In this document: one piece after another, positions 45,876 to 54,148 of the stretch | Position numbering within the stretch: position 1 is the first letter of the stretch | How the letters are laid out: each line of letters begins with the position of its first letter | Assembly (NCBI RefSeq): GCF_004348825.1 | Contig: NZ_SMJU01000004.1 | Location: 202,759 to 266,758, forward strand | DNA from: Arundinibacter roseus | GTDB lineage: Bacteria > Bacteroidota > Bacteroidia > Cytophagales > Spirosomataceae | Direction: 5' to 3' | Length of the DNA: 64,000 bases | Notes under the pieces: model-generated | The model's database searches: none | The model's input: only the letters and a program-made list of their open reading frames with translations | Told to the model about the DNA's origin: nothing | Translations under genes and position numbers: made by a program

Positions 45876-47384
45876 TCAGGAAGCAAGTGGCTCTGATTTT
45901 GCAGAAAATCGGTGTATGATCCGGGCTTTCATTTTTGCGAAATACATCTGATAGACATCTTTTTCGAAAATTCTGGAATCGTTACGCGCCTTCTCAATGA
46001 AGTACAACCCAATCGCCAGCAAAACGGAATTGGCAATCCATGCGCCTAGTGTCACATCTATTTGATCATCCTTTACGTACTTATCTGCCTGTATTGTCAT
46101 TACGTACATTAGAATGAAAAAAATAATCGAAATAAGTACCGGCACGCCAAAACCACCTTTTTTGATAATTGCTCCCAAAGGCGCACCGATGAGCAACATC
46201 ACGAGGCAGGAAAAAGCCTGTGTGTATTTATGCAGTTTTTCCAATTCGTACGCATTTCCCTCTTTTCTTTTGTTGGTCAAATACTCTGCATTCGATTGGG
46301 CAAAACTTCTGACGCTATTTGCAGCGCTCTGCGCATTGGTAACCAAGACAGCCCGAACACTATCGCTGAGCGGCTTGGCCAAAAGAGAATCTACCCAGGG
46401 ACCTTGTTTGAGCTTTGCCACATAGTCGGTGCCAACACGAAATTTATATGAAAAATACTGTTGACTATTCGGAATTAGGTTTTTCTGCGTGCGTTCAAAG
46501 TCTTTCCTCAGCGAGTCGGTTGTGAGCGTCAGGTCTTCAATATTTTTCATAAACTGATGATATTTGAACATTTCCTCATCGGTTCGTTTCATACCGAAGG
46601 ATTCCATGCTCACCACCAGCTTATAGCTATCAAAGCGATTTTGCATAAAATTGGCATTTCCCATGCCATTAGATGCACTTGAAGATGTAGAATAAGCTAC
46701 CGATCGGGTATTGGTAGCATTTTGCACTTCCTGATAATTATTGCCGCTAAATAGTTCAATAACCAGGTAGCTATCATCATTAATAGTATAGATTTTGCCG
46801 GAATCGGCCAATATCACCTGATTATTTCCTGAATTATTGTAGTTAACATCATGCTTATAGATAATCATACCCTTCATCCGGACTGCATCAAGCTTTTTAT
46901 CCACTTTAATACTGTAGCCGGGAAGATCATTGTAGAAAATTCCCTCTTTGATCTTCATCGTTGCCTTGGAGGTTTTAATATCCCAAAGAATAGTATACCC
47001 TTTCAAATTAGCCCAGGGAACTACCCGATCATTGAAGAAAAAAGAGAAAATACTTATCAAAACAGCCACCACAAAAAGGGGCATCATGATTCTGATCACG
47101 GACACACCGGCACTTTTAAGAGCGGTGAGCTCGAAAAACTCACCTAAATTCCCGAAGGCCATCAGCGAAGAAAGCAGCATTGCCAACGGAAGGGCAATTG
47201 GAACGGTGCTCAGGGCGAAGAAGAAAAACAGACGGGCATAATCCGTTATTCCAACATCTTTGGAAACAAAGTGATCGATATAGGCAATCATGATCCGCAT
47301 CAGGAAAATGAACACCACTACTGATAACGTGATGATGAAAGGTCCCCAAAAAGATTTTAATACCAGCTTATCAAGCTTCTTCAT
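45876..47384 (-). CDS. LptF/LptG family permease (YjgP/YjgQ)
   Basis: This 502-residue inner-membrane protein has three N-terminal transmembrane helices (about 12-35, 55-80, 98-120), a large periplasmic beta-jellyroll domain (about 130-390) and three C-terminal helices (about 395-485). 'FWGPFIITLSVVVFIFLM' and 'LPLAMLLSSLMAFGNLGEF' are characteristic. LptF/LptG extract lipopolysaccharide with the ATPase LptB. A second paralogue would be expected elsewhere. Its start overlaps the stop of the START-like gene by one base, so the two are co-translated. Confidence 0.92.
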   Translation of the reverse strand: MKKLDKLVLKSFWGPFIITLSVVVFIFLMRIMIAYIDHFVSKDVGITDYARLFFFFALSTVPIALPLAMLLSSLMAFGNLGEFFELTALKSAGVSVIRIMMPLFVVAVLISIFSFFFNDRVVPWANLKGYTILWDIKTSKATMKIKEGIFYNDLPGYSIKVDKKLDAVRMKGMIIYKHDVNYNNSGNNQVILADSGKIYTINDDSYLVIELFSGNNYQEVQNATNTRSVAYSTSSSASNGMGNANFMQNRFDSYKLVVSMESFGMKRTDEEMFKYHQFMKNIEDLTLTTDSLRKDFERTQKNLIPNSQQYFSYKFRVGTDYVAKLKQGPWVDSLLAKPLSDSVRAVLVTNAQSAANSVRSFAQSNAEYLTNKRKEGNAYELEKLHKYTQAFSCLVMLLIGAPLGAIIKKGGFGVPVLISIIFFILMYVMTIQADKYVKDDQIDVTLGAWIANSVLLAIGLYFIEKARNDSRIFEKDVYQMYFAKMKARIIHRFSAKSEPLAS

Positions 47385-47776
47385 TAACTACCAACTATTT
47401 CTTTAAGACTATCCATTAATCCATCCCAAAGCGAAGAAAGTTCCTCTTCGTCCATAGTTTGAGAATAATCAACGATACGAAGGTAGGTAGATTGCGTCAG
47501 ATCGCTTACTTCGAGTTTCATTTCAATAAAATTCGAGTCTTCGAGTACATCATTATTCCCTTCAAACTCGTAGCGAACGGCCTTATTTAGACGATGTGCT
47601 GTTTGTCGCGCATAATGACTGCTGCCATCCCATTGAAAATCGAAACGCTGATCGGGCAGTACGCGAACCTTCTCGGCAAACCATTGTTCGAGCCCGGAAG
47701 CTGTGCTTATGTAAGGAAAAAGTACTTTTGGGGAAGACCGTAGCTCATATTCCGTAATAAATTTTTGCTTTTCCAT
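47384..47776 (-). CDS. START-like domain (SRPBCC) protein
   Basis: This 130-residue protein has the START-like/AHSA1 helix-grip fold ('KFITEYELRSSPKVLFPYISTASGLEQWFAEKV', 'FEGNNDVLEDSNFIEMKLEVS'). It is a conserved single-domain Bacteroidota protein of unknown ligand. It directly precedes the LptF/G-family permease, with stop and start sharing one base, which hints at a lipid-related role. That link is inference from position only. Confidence 0.82.
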   Translation of the reverse strand: MEKQKFITEYELRSSPKVLFPYISTASGLEQWFAEKVRVLPDQRFDFQWDGSSHYARQTAHRLNKAVRYEFEGNNDVLEDSNFIEMKLEVSDLTQSTYLRIVDYSQTMDEEELSSLWDGLMDSLKEIVGS

Positions 47777-47950
47777 AATTTCATAAAAAGTTTAGATCTT
47801 AAAAAAATCCTGCTTTGCATTTCTATTGCCAGGCTAACAATCAATCAATTATCCTATCTATTGATAGAAATAAAAAGGAAAAAGACGTCCCTGAGCGCCG
47901 CTTTGATTGATTTGTAATTTAGACTTATGCTACGAAATAAACAAAATTTG

Positions 47951-47981
47951 TTGCAGTATATTTTTTTTTGGCCTAGCTTTG
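47951..47981 (+). promoter_or_regulatory. Promoter of tRNA-Met
   Basis: TTG (47951-47953), 20 bp, then TAGCTTTG (47974-47981) is a full consensus, followed by CACCAC as at the tRNA-Thr promoter. The tRNA starts only 12 nt later. Confidence 0.75.
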
Positions 47982-47992
47982 CACCACAATTC

Positions 47993-48066
47993 GGCGGGGT
48001 AGCTCAGATGGTTAGAGCGCAGGATTCATAACCCTGAGGTCGGCAGTTCGATCCTGCTCCCCGCTA
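47993..48066 (+). tRNA. tRNA-Met (anticodon CAT)
   Basis: This 74-nt cloverleaf has acceptor GGCGGGG/CCCCGCT with a terminal G-T pair, D-arm GCTC/GAGC, anticodon stem CAGGA/CCCTG with loop TTCATAA (CAT), T-arm GGCAG-TTCGATC-CTGCT and discriminator A. The first pair is not the C-A mismatch of initiator tRNA, so it is probably the elongator. A tRNA-Ile with modified CAT anticodon is not excluded. CCA is not encoded. Confidence 0.93.
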
Positions 48067-48078
48067 CTAGTTTAAAAG

Positions 48079-48113
48079 AAAGTCCCTGACAGAGTTTTTT
48101 GTCAGGGACTTTT
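48079..48113 (+). terminator. Intrinsic terminator after tRNA-Met
   Basis: A 12-bp stem AAAGTCCCTGAC/GTCAGGGACTTT (48079-48090 with 48101-48112) is followed by a short T stretch, 12 nt past the tRNA. The holA stop lies just beyond, so it may serve both strands. Confidence 0.85.
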
Positions 48114-48149
48114 GCTTTTTGAGGCTCTACTAGCAAAATAAGGCAACTC

Positions 48150-49172
48150 TCAGGGATGAATGATTCGGAACACAAGATCTTTGAGCAATTCGCCTTCGGT
48201 AGTAGCGCCCCCCTCGACACCTTTCAGGCGGGCGTCCGTTTGCCGCAATGTATGAATGATCGCTGCCAGTGCGTAGACCGGGTAGTTACGGGCGGCATGA
48301 GTATAATCTTTTACGAAAAAAGGATTAACTCCTAACAAAGACGCTAACCCCTGTTCCGAACGGTCCGGCGCAACGTGGGTCATGAGCACTTTACTGAAAA
48401 AATTATATAAAATAATCACCATCGGCGCCAGGGGATTGTCTTTGGGATTGGAAGCAAAATAATTGGCAATTCGATTGGCCTTTAATACATCCCGATTGGC
48501 CAACGCTTTCTGAAACTCAAACACATTGTATTCTTTGCTGATGCCAACGTACTGTTCAATCAGGGTAGCATCGATTCCTTCACCGGCTTTCAGGTTGATC
48601 AGCATTTTTTGAATTTCACTTACCAGTCGTTTGAGGTCATTCCCAATATTATCCACCAGCATCTGAATCGCTTTCGGACTGATTTTCACGCCATGCGAAT
48701 GGCAGAAATTGGTGACCCATTCGGGCAATTTGTTGTCATACAGCCGTTTACTTTGCACAACTGCCCCGTGCTGATTCATGGCCTTGATAAAGGTTTTACG
48801 TTCGTCGGCTTTATCATGAAAACAGAACACAAGGACAGTACTTGCCAGCGGATTCAGTGCGTATTCTTCCAGTCTTTTCTGATTTTCTTTCTGATCAAAA
48901 CCCGACAGCTTGTGTGCTTCCTTGACAAGAATCAGTTGACGTTCGGCCATAAAAGGATAACGCCTGGCATATCCCAACACACCAGTTATGTCGGTATCTT
49001 TTCCATAAATCACAAATTGATTAAACCCTTTTTCTGATTCTGAAACAACCCTTTTTTCCAATTCCTCAGCTAATAAATCAATATAGTAGGGTTCATCTCC
49101 ATATATAAAATAGAGCGGTTTTATTTTTTTTGCCCGAATTTCTTTCAGGACAGCTTCCGGTGTTAAGGCCAT
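48150..49172 (-). CDS. holA: DNA polymerase III subunit delta
   Basis: HolA is the delta subunit of the clamp loader that opens the sliding clamp. The 340-residue protein starts 'LTPEAVLKEIRAKKIKPLYFIYGDEPYYIDLLAEEL' with the degenerate P-loop of the delta family, 'ARRYPFMAERQLILVKEAHKL', and the C-terminal helical domain 'LGVNPFFVKDYTHAARNYPV'. The length is normal. It starts 4 bp after the acpH stop, so the two may be co-transcribed. Confidence 0.93.
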   Translation of the reverse strand: MALTPEAVLKEIRAKKIKPLYFIYGDEPYYIDLLAEELEKRVVSESEKGFNQFVIYGKDTDITGVLGYARRYPFMAERQLILVKEAHKLSGFDQKENQKRLEEYALNPLASTVLVFCFHDKADERKTFIKAMNQHGAVVQSKRLYDNKLPEWVTNFCHSHGVKISPKAIQMLVDNIGNDLKRLVSEIQKMLINLKAGEGIDATLIEQYVGISKEYNVFEFQKALANRDVLKANRIANYFASNPKDNPLAPMVIILYNFFSKVLMTHVAPDRSEQGLASLLGVNPFFVKDYTHAARNYPVYALAAIIHTLRQTDARLKGVEGGATTEGELLKDLVFRIIHP

Positions 49173-49176
49173 GTGA

Positions 49177-49782
49177 TCAGGGCAAAGTGTTTTCTAAAAT
49201 AAAAAAATGACACTCCTGCTGCAAAATTGGGTAAAATGCATGGAAGGCCGTTTCATAGGCTGCAAAATTAGTTAACAGTTCGTTTTCTGCCCCCCGTAAC
49301 GTTTGCAAAAAGGCAAACCGATTGGCCAACCCATCAAACGAGCGTTGAATACCAGCGACATCCTTATAATTATAAAGCCAATTATGGCGAATCATCGCAT
49401 CAACCATCGGCAACATTGCGTTCGGAATCAAATACTGATGTTGACGAATTCGTTGGTAGGAAGTCTCGACAAACTCCGCAAGTTCCAGCTTGTAGTAGTC
49501 AGAAAAATGATTAGCCAGAAAGTAATCAAAATATATGTCCAGAATCACTCCACCAACTTTTGGATGCTTCTGATTCAACAGACTTTTTGCTTCCCTGACA
49601 ACTGAATGCGAATCAGTAAACGAATCGATAAATCGGTGAAGCCGGATACCGAGAGTATAATCTGTCGACCATAGTTGGGTTCGTTCCGGTGTCAAAGTAC
49701 CTTTTATGAAGTCTCCGGTGTAGTTTCCCATCATCACAAGCGGGCGGTCACCGGACAACGCAATATGTGCTAAAAAATTCAT
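49177..49782 (-). CDS. acpH: Acyl carrier protein phosphodiesterase family
   Basis: This 201-residue protein belongs to the AcpH (DUF479) HD-like family that removes 4'-phosphopantetheine from acyl carrier protein. 'MNFLAHIALSGD' at the N-terminus, 'GNYTGDFIKG', 'GIRLHRFIDSFTDSH' and 'DIYFDYFLANHF' carry the His/Asp metal-binding pattern. The ATG at 49782 is preferred over the TTG one codon upstream. It precedes holA by 4 bp. Confidence 0.88.
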   Translation of the reverse strand: MNFLAHIALSGDRPLVMMGNYTGDFIKGTLTPERTQLWSTDYTLGIRLHRFIDSFTDSHSVVREAKSLLNQKHPKVGGVILDIYFDYFLANHFSDYYKLELAEFVETSYQRIRQHQYLIPNAMLPMVDAMIRHNWLYNYKDVAGIQRSFDGLANRFAFLQTLRGAENELLTNFAAYETAFHAFYPILQQECHFFILENTLP

Positions 49783-49809
49783 CAATTAGGGGTTTATGGC
49801 AATATCTCG

Positions 49810-49817
49810 TAGTTTTG
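49810..49817 (+). promoter_or_regulatory. Candidate -7 box for the FKBP gene
   Basis: TAGTTTTG matches TAnnTTTG 68 bp before the ATG; no TTG lies 20 bp upstream. An AGCG...CGCT palindrome with TTAAAACGT follows at 49832-49853. Confidence 0.3.
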
Positions 49818-49884
49818 TATAAATATCAGTAAGCGTTAAAACGTATTATCGCTTCAACAACAACACTTTTATCTTACCAAGCAA

Positions 49885-50397
49885 ATGATTATCGAAAAAA
49901 ATAAAGTTGTAGCGCTCGCCTACAATTTGAGTATTCCTGATGTGGACGGAGAGATGAATCTCGTTGAAATCGTCAACGAAACCGACCCTATGTATTTTAT
50001 TCATGAAATGAGCGGTTTACCCGAAAAGTTTGAAGAACAACTATCCGGACTTTCCGTAGGTTCAACTTTCGATTTTACCATAGAGCCCGAAGAAGGCTAC
50101 GGTGATTTTGACCCAGAAGCAGTGGTTGAACTTCCAAAGTCTCTGTTTGCTATGGAAGGTGTTGAGCAGGACGAACTTCTCCTCGTAGGCAATATCATCC
50201 CGATGACCAACGAAGAAGGCGAGCGCCTTCAGGGACAGGTTATTGAAGTGGGGGAAGAAAATGTTGTGATGGATTTTAACCATCCGCTCGCCGGCAAAAC
50301 CATGCACTTTGAAGGTAAAGTACTCTCCATCCGTGAAGCCACTGAAAGTGAGCTCGAACACGGACACGTTCACGGAGAAGGTGGAGTGGAGCATTAA
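49885..50397 (+). CDS. FKBP-type peptidyl-prolyl isomerase (SlyD-like)
   Basis: This 170-residue protein has the SlyD-type architecture: an FKBP half ('KVVALAYNLSIPD'), an inserted chaperone flap (about 70-125), and the returning FKBP strand 'MDFNHPLAGKTMHFEGKVLSIREA'. 'GSTFDFTIEPEEGYGDFDPEAV' is the SlyD signature. A short His-containing tail (EHGHVHGEGGVEH) may bind metal, as in SlyD. It acts in cytoplasmic protein folding. Confidence 0.92.
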   Translation: MIIEKNKVVALAYNLSIPDVDGEMNLVEIVNETDPMYFIHEMSGLPEKFEEQLSGLSVGSTFDFTIEPEEGYGDFDPEAVVELPKSLFAMEGVEQDELLLVGNIIPMTNEEGERLQGQVIEVGEENVVMDFNHPLAGKTMHFEGKVLSIREATESELEHGHVHGEGGVEH

Positions 50398-50406
50398 ATA
50401 TTTTTG

Positions 50407-50467
50407 GAGTTTGCCCGGCATTTCTTTACCTATTTATATGAAGGAATAAGAAAAGCCGGGCAAACTC
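50407..50467. terminator. Long hairpin between convergent genes
   Basis: GAGTTTGCCCGGC (50407-50419) is perfectly complementary to GCCGGGCAAACTC (50455-50467), and an inner TTTCTT/AAGAAA extends the stem. It lies between the convergent FKBP and dCMP deaminase stops. A bidirectional terminator is likely, although no strong T run follows on either strand. Confidence 0.55.
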
Positions 50468-50474
50468 TCCCCTA

Positions 50475-50969
50475 TTAAAGCACTAGTCCATGTGTACTTG
50501 TGCCATACTGACTTACCTCTACACCAAATTTTTTAAGGAATTCAACACCTTCCTCCACTCCAATTCCTTTGTAGGCTGCATACGAATCAAGATATAATAC
50601 CTTACTTATTTTCATGGTAAATATAATCCTGGCACAGGCAATGCATGGAGCCAGGGTTACATAAAGTGTTGAACCTTCGATATTTGATCCATTTTTTACG
50701 GCATATAAAATAGCATTTTGCTCAGCATGTAATGCCAATGAACAGCTTCCTTTGGAATCGCGGGGGCAGCCTGTTTCAGAAAACTCTTCATCGCAGTTGT
50801 GGGTTCCGGACGGAGGACCGTTATATCCAATTGAAATGATCCGGGTATCTTTTGTCAGGACTGCTCCAACCTGTGCCTTGATACAATGAGATCTTTTTGC
50901 TAAATTTTTTGCCAATTCCATGTAAATATCATCGAAATCTGGCTTGGGGTTCGTTATAGATTTACTCAT
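50475..50969 (-). CDS. dCMP deaminase (ComEB-like cytidine/deoxycytidylate deaminase)
   Basis: This 164-residue zinc-dependent deaminase converts dCMP to dUMP for thymidylate synthesis. The zinc and catalytic motifs are LHAEQNAI and PCIACARIIF (HAE...PCxxC). 'AQVGAVLTKDTRIISIGYNGPPSG' and 'CDEEFSETGCPRD' are typical of the dCMP rather than cytidine deaminases. The start ATG at 50969 is divergent from the DUF922 gene. Confidence 0.92.
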   Translation of the reverse strand: MSKSITNPKPDFDDIYMELAKNLAKRSHCIKAQVGAVLTKDTRIISIGYNGPPSGTHNCDEEFSETGCPRDSKGSCSLALHAEQNAILYAVKNGSNIEGSTLYVTLAPCIACARIIFTMKISKVLYLDSYAAYKGIGVEEGVEFLKKFGVEVSQYGTSTHGLVL

Positions 50970-51003
50970 AGTTGCTCATAAAGGCATGCAAATTAGACAA
51001 AGG

Positions 51004-52119
51004 ATGGCATTCATTCTAATAAATAACCGAAATTGGCTCAGGCTACTACCGCTCCTGCTGCTTTTCCTGGTACAAATTGCCGGGAAAGCGCAGTCAGTTC
51101 CAACCGCTAATTTACAATTTCAAAAAGAGAAAATTGCCCTGGCCAATACACGCTCTTACTACGTTTTGGATGTTATCGACAAACGAAAACTGAAACCAAA
51201 TGAACTGGGAGAGATTAATCTGCTGGGAAAACCGAACAACCTGGTCATACAACCCACTCTTGCACGTGCGCTATATGATTTTTGGTCAGGCTCGACGCGC
51301 GTCCGAAATGAACTCAGCGTACCACTTGAAATTATACTTGAAGATGTCTCTGTAAGTGAAAAGCGAATTGCTCCCAATAAAATAGCCGGCGAGTTAAAAG
51401 TTCGGGTTTCGTTTCAGTGGACACGTTCCATGGAACCGCTGCATTTGACCACCTACCAATCGGCAAGTACGTATACCCGACCGGAGGGTAGTTACGATCA
51501 TGAAGTGGTATTTCGTCGCATGCTTACGGGTGCTATCAAGCACTTTGATTCCTGGATTGGCCAGAATGATGGGAAAAACCCTCTTTTGGCCCGAGGTGTA
51601 AAACTCGTGTTTGATGAGGTCGACTATGCTGAAAAGGGTGATACTGTATTTTATAAACCTTCCAGAAAACTAACCTGGGAAGATTTTCAGGGATCCTATA
51701 ACCGGCCCGGGAGCAAATATTCAGCAGCAGTATTTTCCAGTTTATCGTATGAAGGTGGTTCACGAATGCGGAATAACTTGCTGGAAATACGAATCTCTTT
51801 AAAAGTATTTATGGTCAAAAGCATGTCGTGGGGAAGGCCCGAAGCCCGCAACACCTACACACTTTCTCATGAGCAACTGCACTTTGATATTACCCGAATC
51901 GTTGCCGAACGATTTAAAGAGAAGTTAAAAAAAATGGATCTGACCATCGAAAATTATGATAGTCAGATCCAATATGAGTTTCTGGAAACCTTTCGGGAGT
52001 TAAATACCGAACAGGAAGCCTACGATGGACAAACGAGTCATGGACTAAATTCGACGCAACAGGCTGAATGGCACCGAAAAATTAAGGCTGAAATCGCCCG
52101 GATTTATCAGGGCACCTAG
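51004..52119 (+). CDS. DUF922 protein with HExxH motif
   Basis: This is an exported protein of about 371 residues. The hydrophobic signal 'LRLLPLLLLFLVQIAGKAQS' follows the ATG at 51004. ATGs at 50986 and 50944 are possible, but the latter overlaps the divergent deaminase gene. The C-terminal half is DUF922-like ('RKLTWEDFQGSYNRPGSKYSAAVFSS') and contains TLSHEQLHFDI, whose H289-E-Q-L-H293 fits a zinc protease HExxH site; family members are predicted zinc-dependent proteases. It converges on aarF with a four-base overlap of stops. The substrate is unknown. Confidence 0.8.
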   Translation: MAFILINNRNWLRLLPLLLLFLVQIAGKAQSVPTANLQFQKEKIALANTRSYYVLDVIDKRKLKPNELGEINLLGKPNNLVIQPTLARALYDFWSGSTRVRNELSVPLEIILEDVSVSEKRIAPNKIAGELKVRVSFQWTRSMEPLHLTTYQSASTYTRPEGSYDHEVVFRRMLTGAIKHFDSWIGQNDGKNPLLARGVKLVFDEVDYAEKGDTVFYKPSRKLTWEDFQGSYNRPGSKYSAAVFSSLSYEGGSRMRNNLLEIRISLKVFMVKSMSWGRPEARNTYTLSHEQLHFDITRIVAERFKEKLKKMDLTIENYDSQIQYEFLETFRELNTEQEAYDGQTSHGLNSTQQAEWHRKIKAEIARIYQGT

Positions 52120-53447
52120 GCTAATTGTTTCTTTTTGCTGCTTACCAACCAATCCGGCTTGTTCGTCACCACATTGGCTTTCAACTCATTAAGCATCGAA
52201 TACAAACCAAAGTACGTACGGTTAATATACAAGCCATGCTGCGAACCACGGGCAACCTTTGAGTTTTTCAGTGCGTCTACTTTTGCCAGATCATCCGCAA
52301 AAGCATACACAGAATCAAAATACGTTTCGTCCCCGAAATCAAAGGAATCAACTGCAAACGGACGGCCCAATAAATCAATCATGGTTTTGAACAAATCTGA
52401 AAACATCCGGCGTTCGCTTTCTGTATCCGTGTCAACCAAAAATTCAAGGTTGTAAAAAATTCGCTCCGTTTTGGCCTGATCTTCCACTGTATCAGGATTG
52501 ATGAGGGCAAAATAATTTTCGTAGAAAAAATCAGGAATGACCTTTACGCACCCAAAATCAATCACGCCCATTGTGCCGTCGGCCTGCATCAGAAAATTAC
52601 CCGGATGCGGATCAGCATGTACCTGCCGGAGTTGATGCACCTGAAAATCATAAAAATCCCACAAAGCCTGACCAATTTTATTCCTCACGTCCTGCGAAGG
52701 ATTAGTCAATAAAAAATCTTTCAGGTGTTGCCCATTGAGCCAATCCATTGTTAGAATCCGATTGGCCGAAAACTCTGGATAATAAACTGGAAACTGCAAA
52801 TTGGGAATATGCGCACAGGCTTTTGAAATTTCCATCGACCGTCGCAATTCCAGCTCATAATCCGTTTCTTCCAAAAGTTTGGATTCTACTTCGCCCATGT
52901 AGCGTTCAATGTCGCTTTCGTTCAGGTTAAACAACCGAACCGCCATAGGTTTCACCATTTTCAAATCTGAGCTGATGCTGTTGGCCACGCCAGGATACTG
53001 AATTTTGACCGCAAGTTTTTTACCATTCAGCGTCGCTACGTGCACCTGACCAATAGACGCCGCATTCAGAGCTTTTATTTCAAAGGAATCAAAAAGCTCA
53101 TGAGGCGCTTTTCCAAAATAATTTTTGAACGTCTTTACGACCAACGGTCCCGACAGCGGAGGTGCTGAATACTGCGACATTTGGAAGCGATCTACGTACG
53201 CTCTTGGCAGCACGTTGCGATCCATGCTCAGCATTTGGGCAACTTTCAGCGCCGAACCTTTCAATTGGCTCAGCGAATCGTAAATGTCTGTGGCGTTGTC
53301 AAGATGCAGTTCATCTTTGGTGAATGCAGGATCCACCATTTTCTTGACATTGTATTTCAGGTAATTCCCCCCAATTTTTACACCTGTTTTCACAAACTGT
53401 GTTGCACGCGCAACTTTGGAGGTGGGTATTGATTGTTGTTCTTTCAT
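52116..53447 (-). CDS. AarF/ABC1/UbiB family kinase-like protein
   Basis: This 443-residue atypical protein kinase-like ATPase belongs to the UbiB/COQ8 family, linked to quinone or lipid metabolism. The family KxGQ motif appears as K68-V-A-Q71, with alanine for glycine. The alanine-rich loop NAASIGQVHVA is at 128-138, the ATP lysine is in LAVKIQYPG, and HADPHPGNF and IDFGCVK provide the catalytic and metal sites. No membrane anchor is evident. It overlaps the TetR-like gene upstream by four bases, so the two are co-translated. Confidence 0.92.
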   Translation of the reverse strand: MKEQQSIPTSKVARATQFVKTGVKIGGNYLKYNVKKMVDPAFTKDELHLDNATDIYDSLSQLKGSALKVAQMLSMDRNVLPRAYVDRFQMSQYSAPPLSGPLVVKTFKNYFGKAPHELFDSFEIKALNAASIGQVHVATLNGKKLAVKIQYPGVANSISSDLKMVKPMAVRLFNLNESDIERYMGEVESKLLEETDYELELRRSMEISKACAHIPNLQFPVYYPEFSANRILTMDWLNGQHLKDFLLTNPSQDVRNKIGQALWDFYDFQVHQLRQVHADPHPGNFLMQADGTMGVIDFGCVKVIPDFFYENYFALINPDTVEDQAKTERIFYNLEFLVDTDTESERRMFSDLFKTMIDLLGRPFAVDSFDFGDETYFDSVYAFADDLAKVDALKNSKVARGSQHGLYINRTYFGLYSMLNELKANVVTNKPDWLVSSKKKQLA

Positions 53448-54082
53448 GGCCGACGATTTTGGTACACAAATTTGGCGAGATCCAGCACGGTATCTACCAC
53501 CGATTTTCCCATGAGATCAAAGGAAGTATTTACCATTTTTTCAATGGCCGTATCCGAACTTTCAAAACCCCGACTTGTGTCTTTAATCCAGAAATCCAGA
53601 ATATACAGGCATTGCAGCCACAGGCCATCGACGTAACGATCTGAAATAACGGGGCGAATGACGACTTCTTTACTTTCGCGTCCTTCCAGAACAATCTCGG
53701 TGGCATAATTTTGAAATCCGTTTTTGAAAGCGTGCAATACGCCAACGTGCCGGGCCACGGGCTGTGGCAAAGATTTGTAACTATAAACCACAAAACTCCT
53801 GTCCTTTTTCAGAATTTCTATAAGGGTATAGTAAAATGACAGAAACTTTTCCCGGACCGAGTAGCCCGCGTAGACTTCGTCAGATTCCAGGGTTTGCAGC
53901 GTATCTTTCAAATAGCCCAGCCAGATGTCCGAATCAATCGATTCAAAATTATTGTAGTATTCGTAGAACTCTGCTTCGGGAAATTTTAATTTTTTAGTAA
54001 AAATATACACCGACGGGGGTTGAGTTCCGTTTTCGAGGACATAATCTTTGTATGCCTTTTGGATTTTTTCAATCTTTTCCAT
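53444..54082 (-). CDS. TetR-like transcriptional regulator
   Basis: This 212-residue protein has an N-terminal three-helix DNA-binding region ('KIQKAYKDYVLENGTQPPSVYIFTKKLKFPEAEFYEYY'), an unusual TetR head, and a helical ligand-binding domain ('FLSFYYTLIEILKKDRSFVVY', 'SFDLMGKSVVDTVLDL'). Its last codons overlap the aarF start. The pair suggests that it senses a small hydrophobic ligand and controls, or works with, the UbiB-like kinase. The regulatory target is inferred only from adjacency. Confidence 0.78.
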   Translation of the reverse strand: MEKIEKIQKAYKDYVLENGTQPPSVYIFTKKLKFPEAEFYEYYNNFESIDSDIWLGYLKDTLQTLESDEVYAGYSVREKFLSFYYTLIEILKKDRSFVVYSYKSLPQPVARHVGVLHAFKNGFQNYATEIVLEGRESKEVVIRPVISDRYVDGLWLQCLYILDFWIKDTSRGFESSDTAIEKMVNTSFDLMGKSVVDTVLDLAKFVYQNRRP

Positions 54083-54148
54083 AGTATATCAATAACCAAA
54101 GGTGAAGTAAAAAGTTTTGAAACCGAAGGAATAAACCTTTGTTTTATT

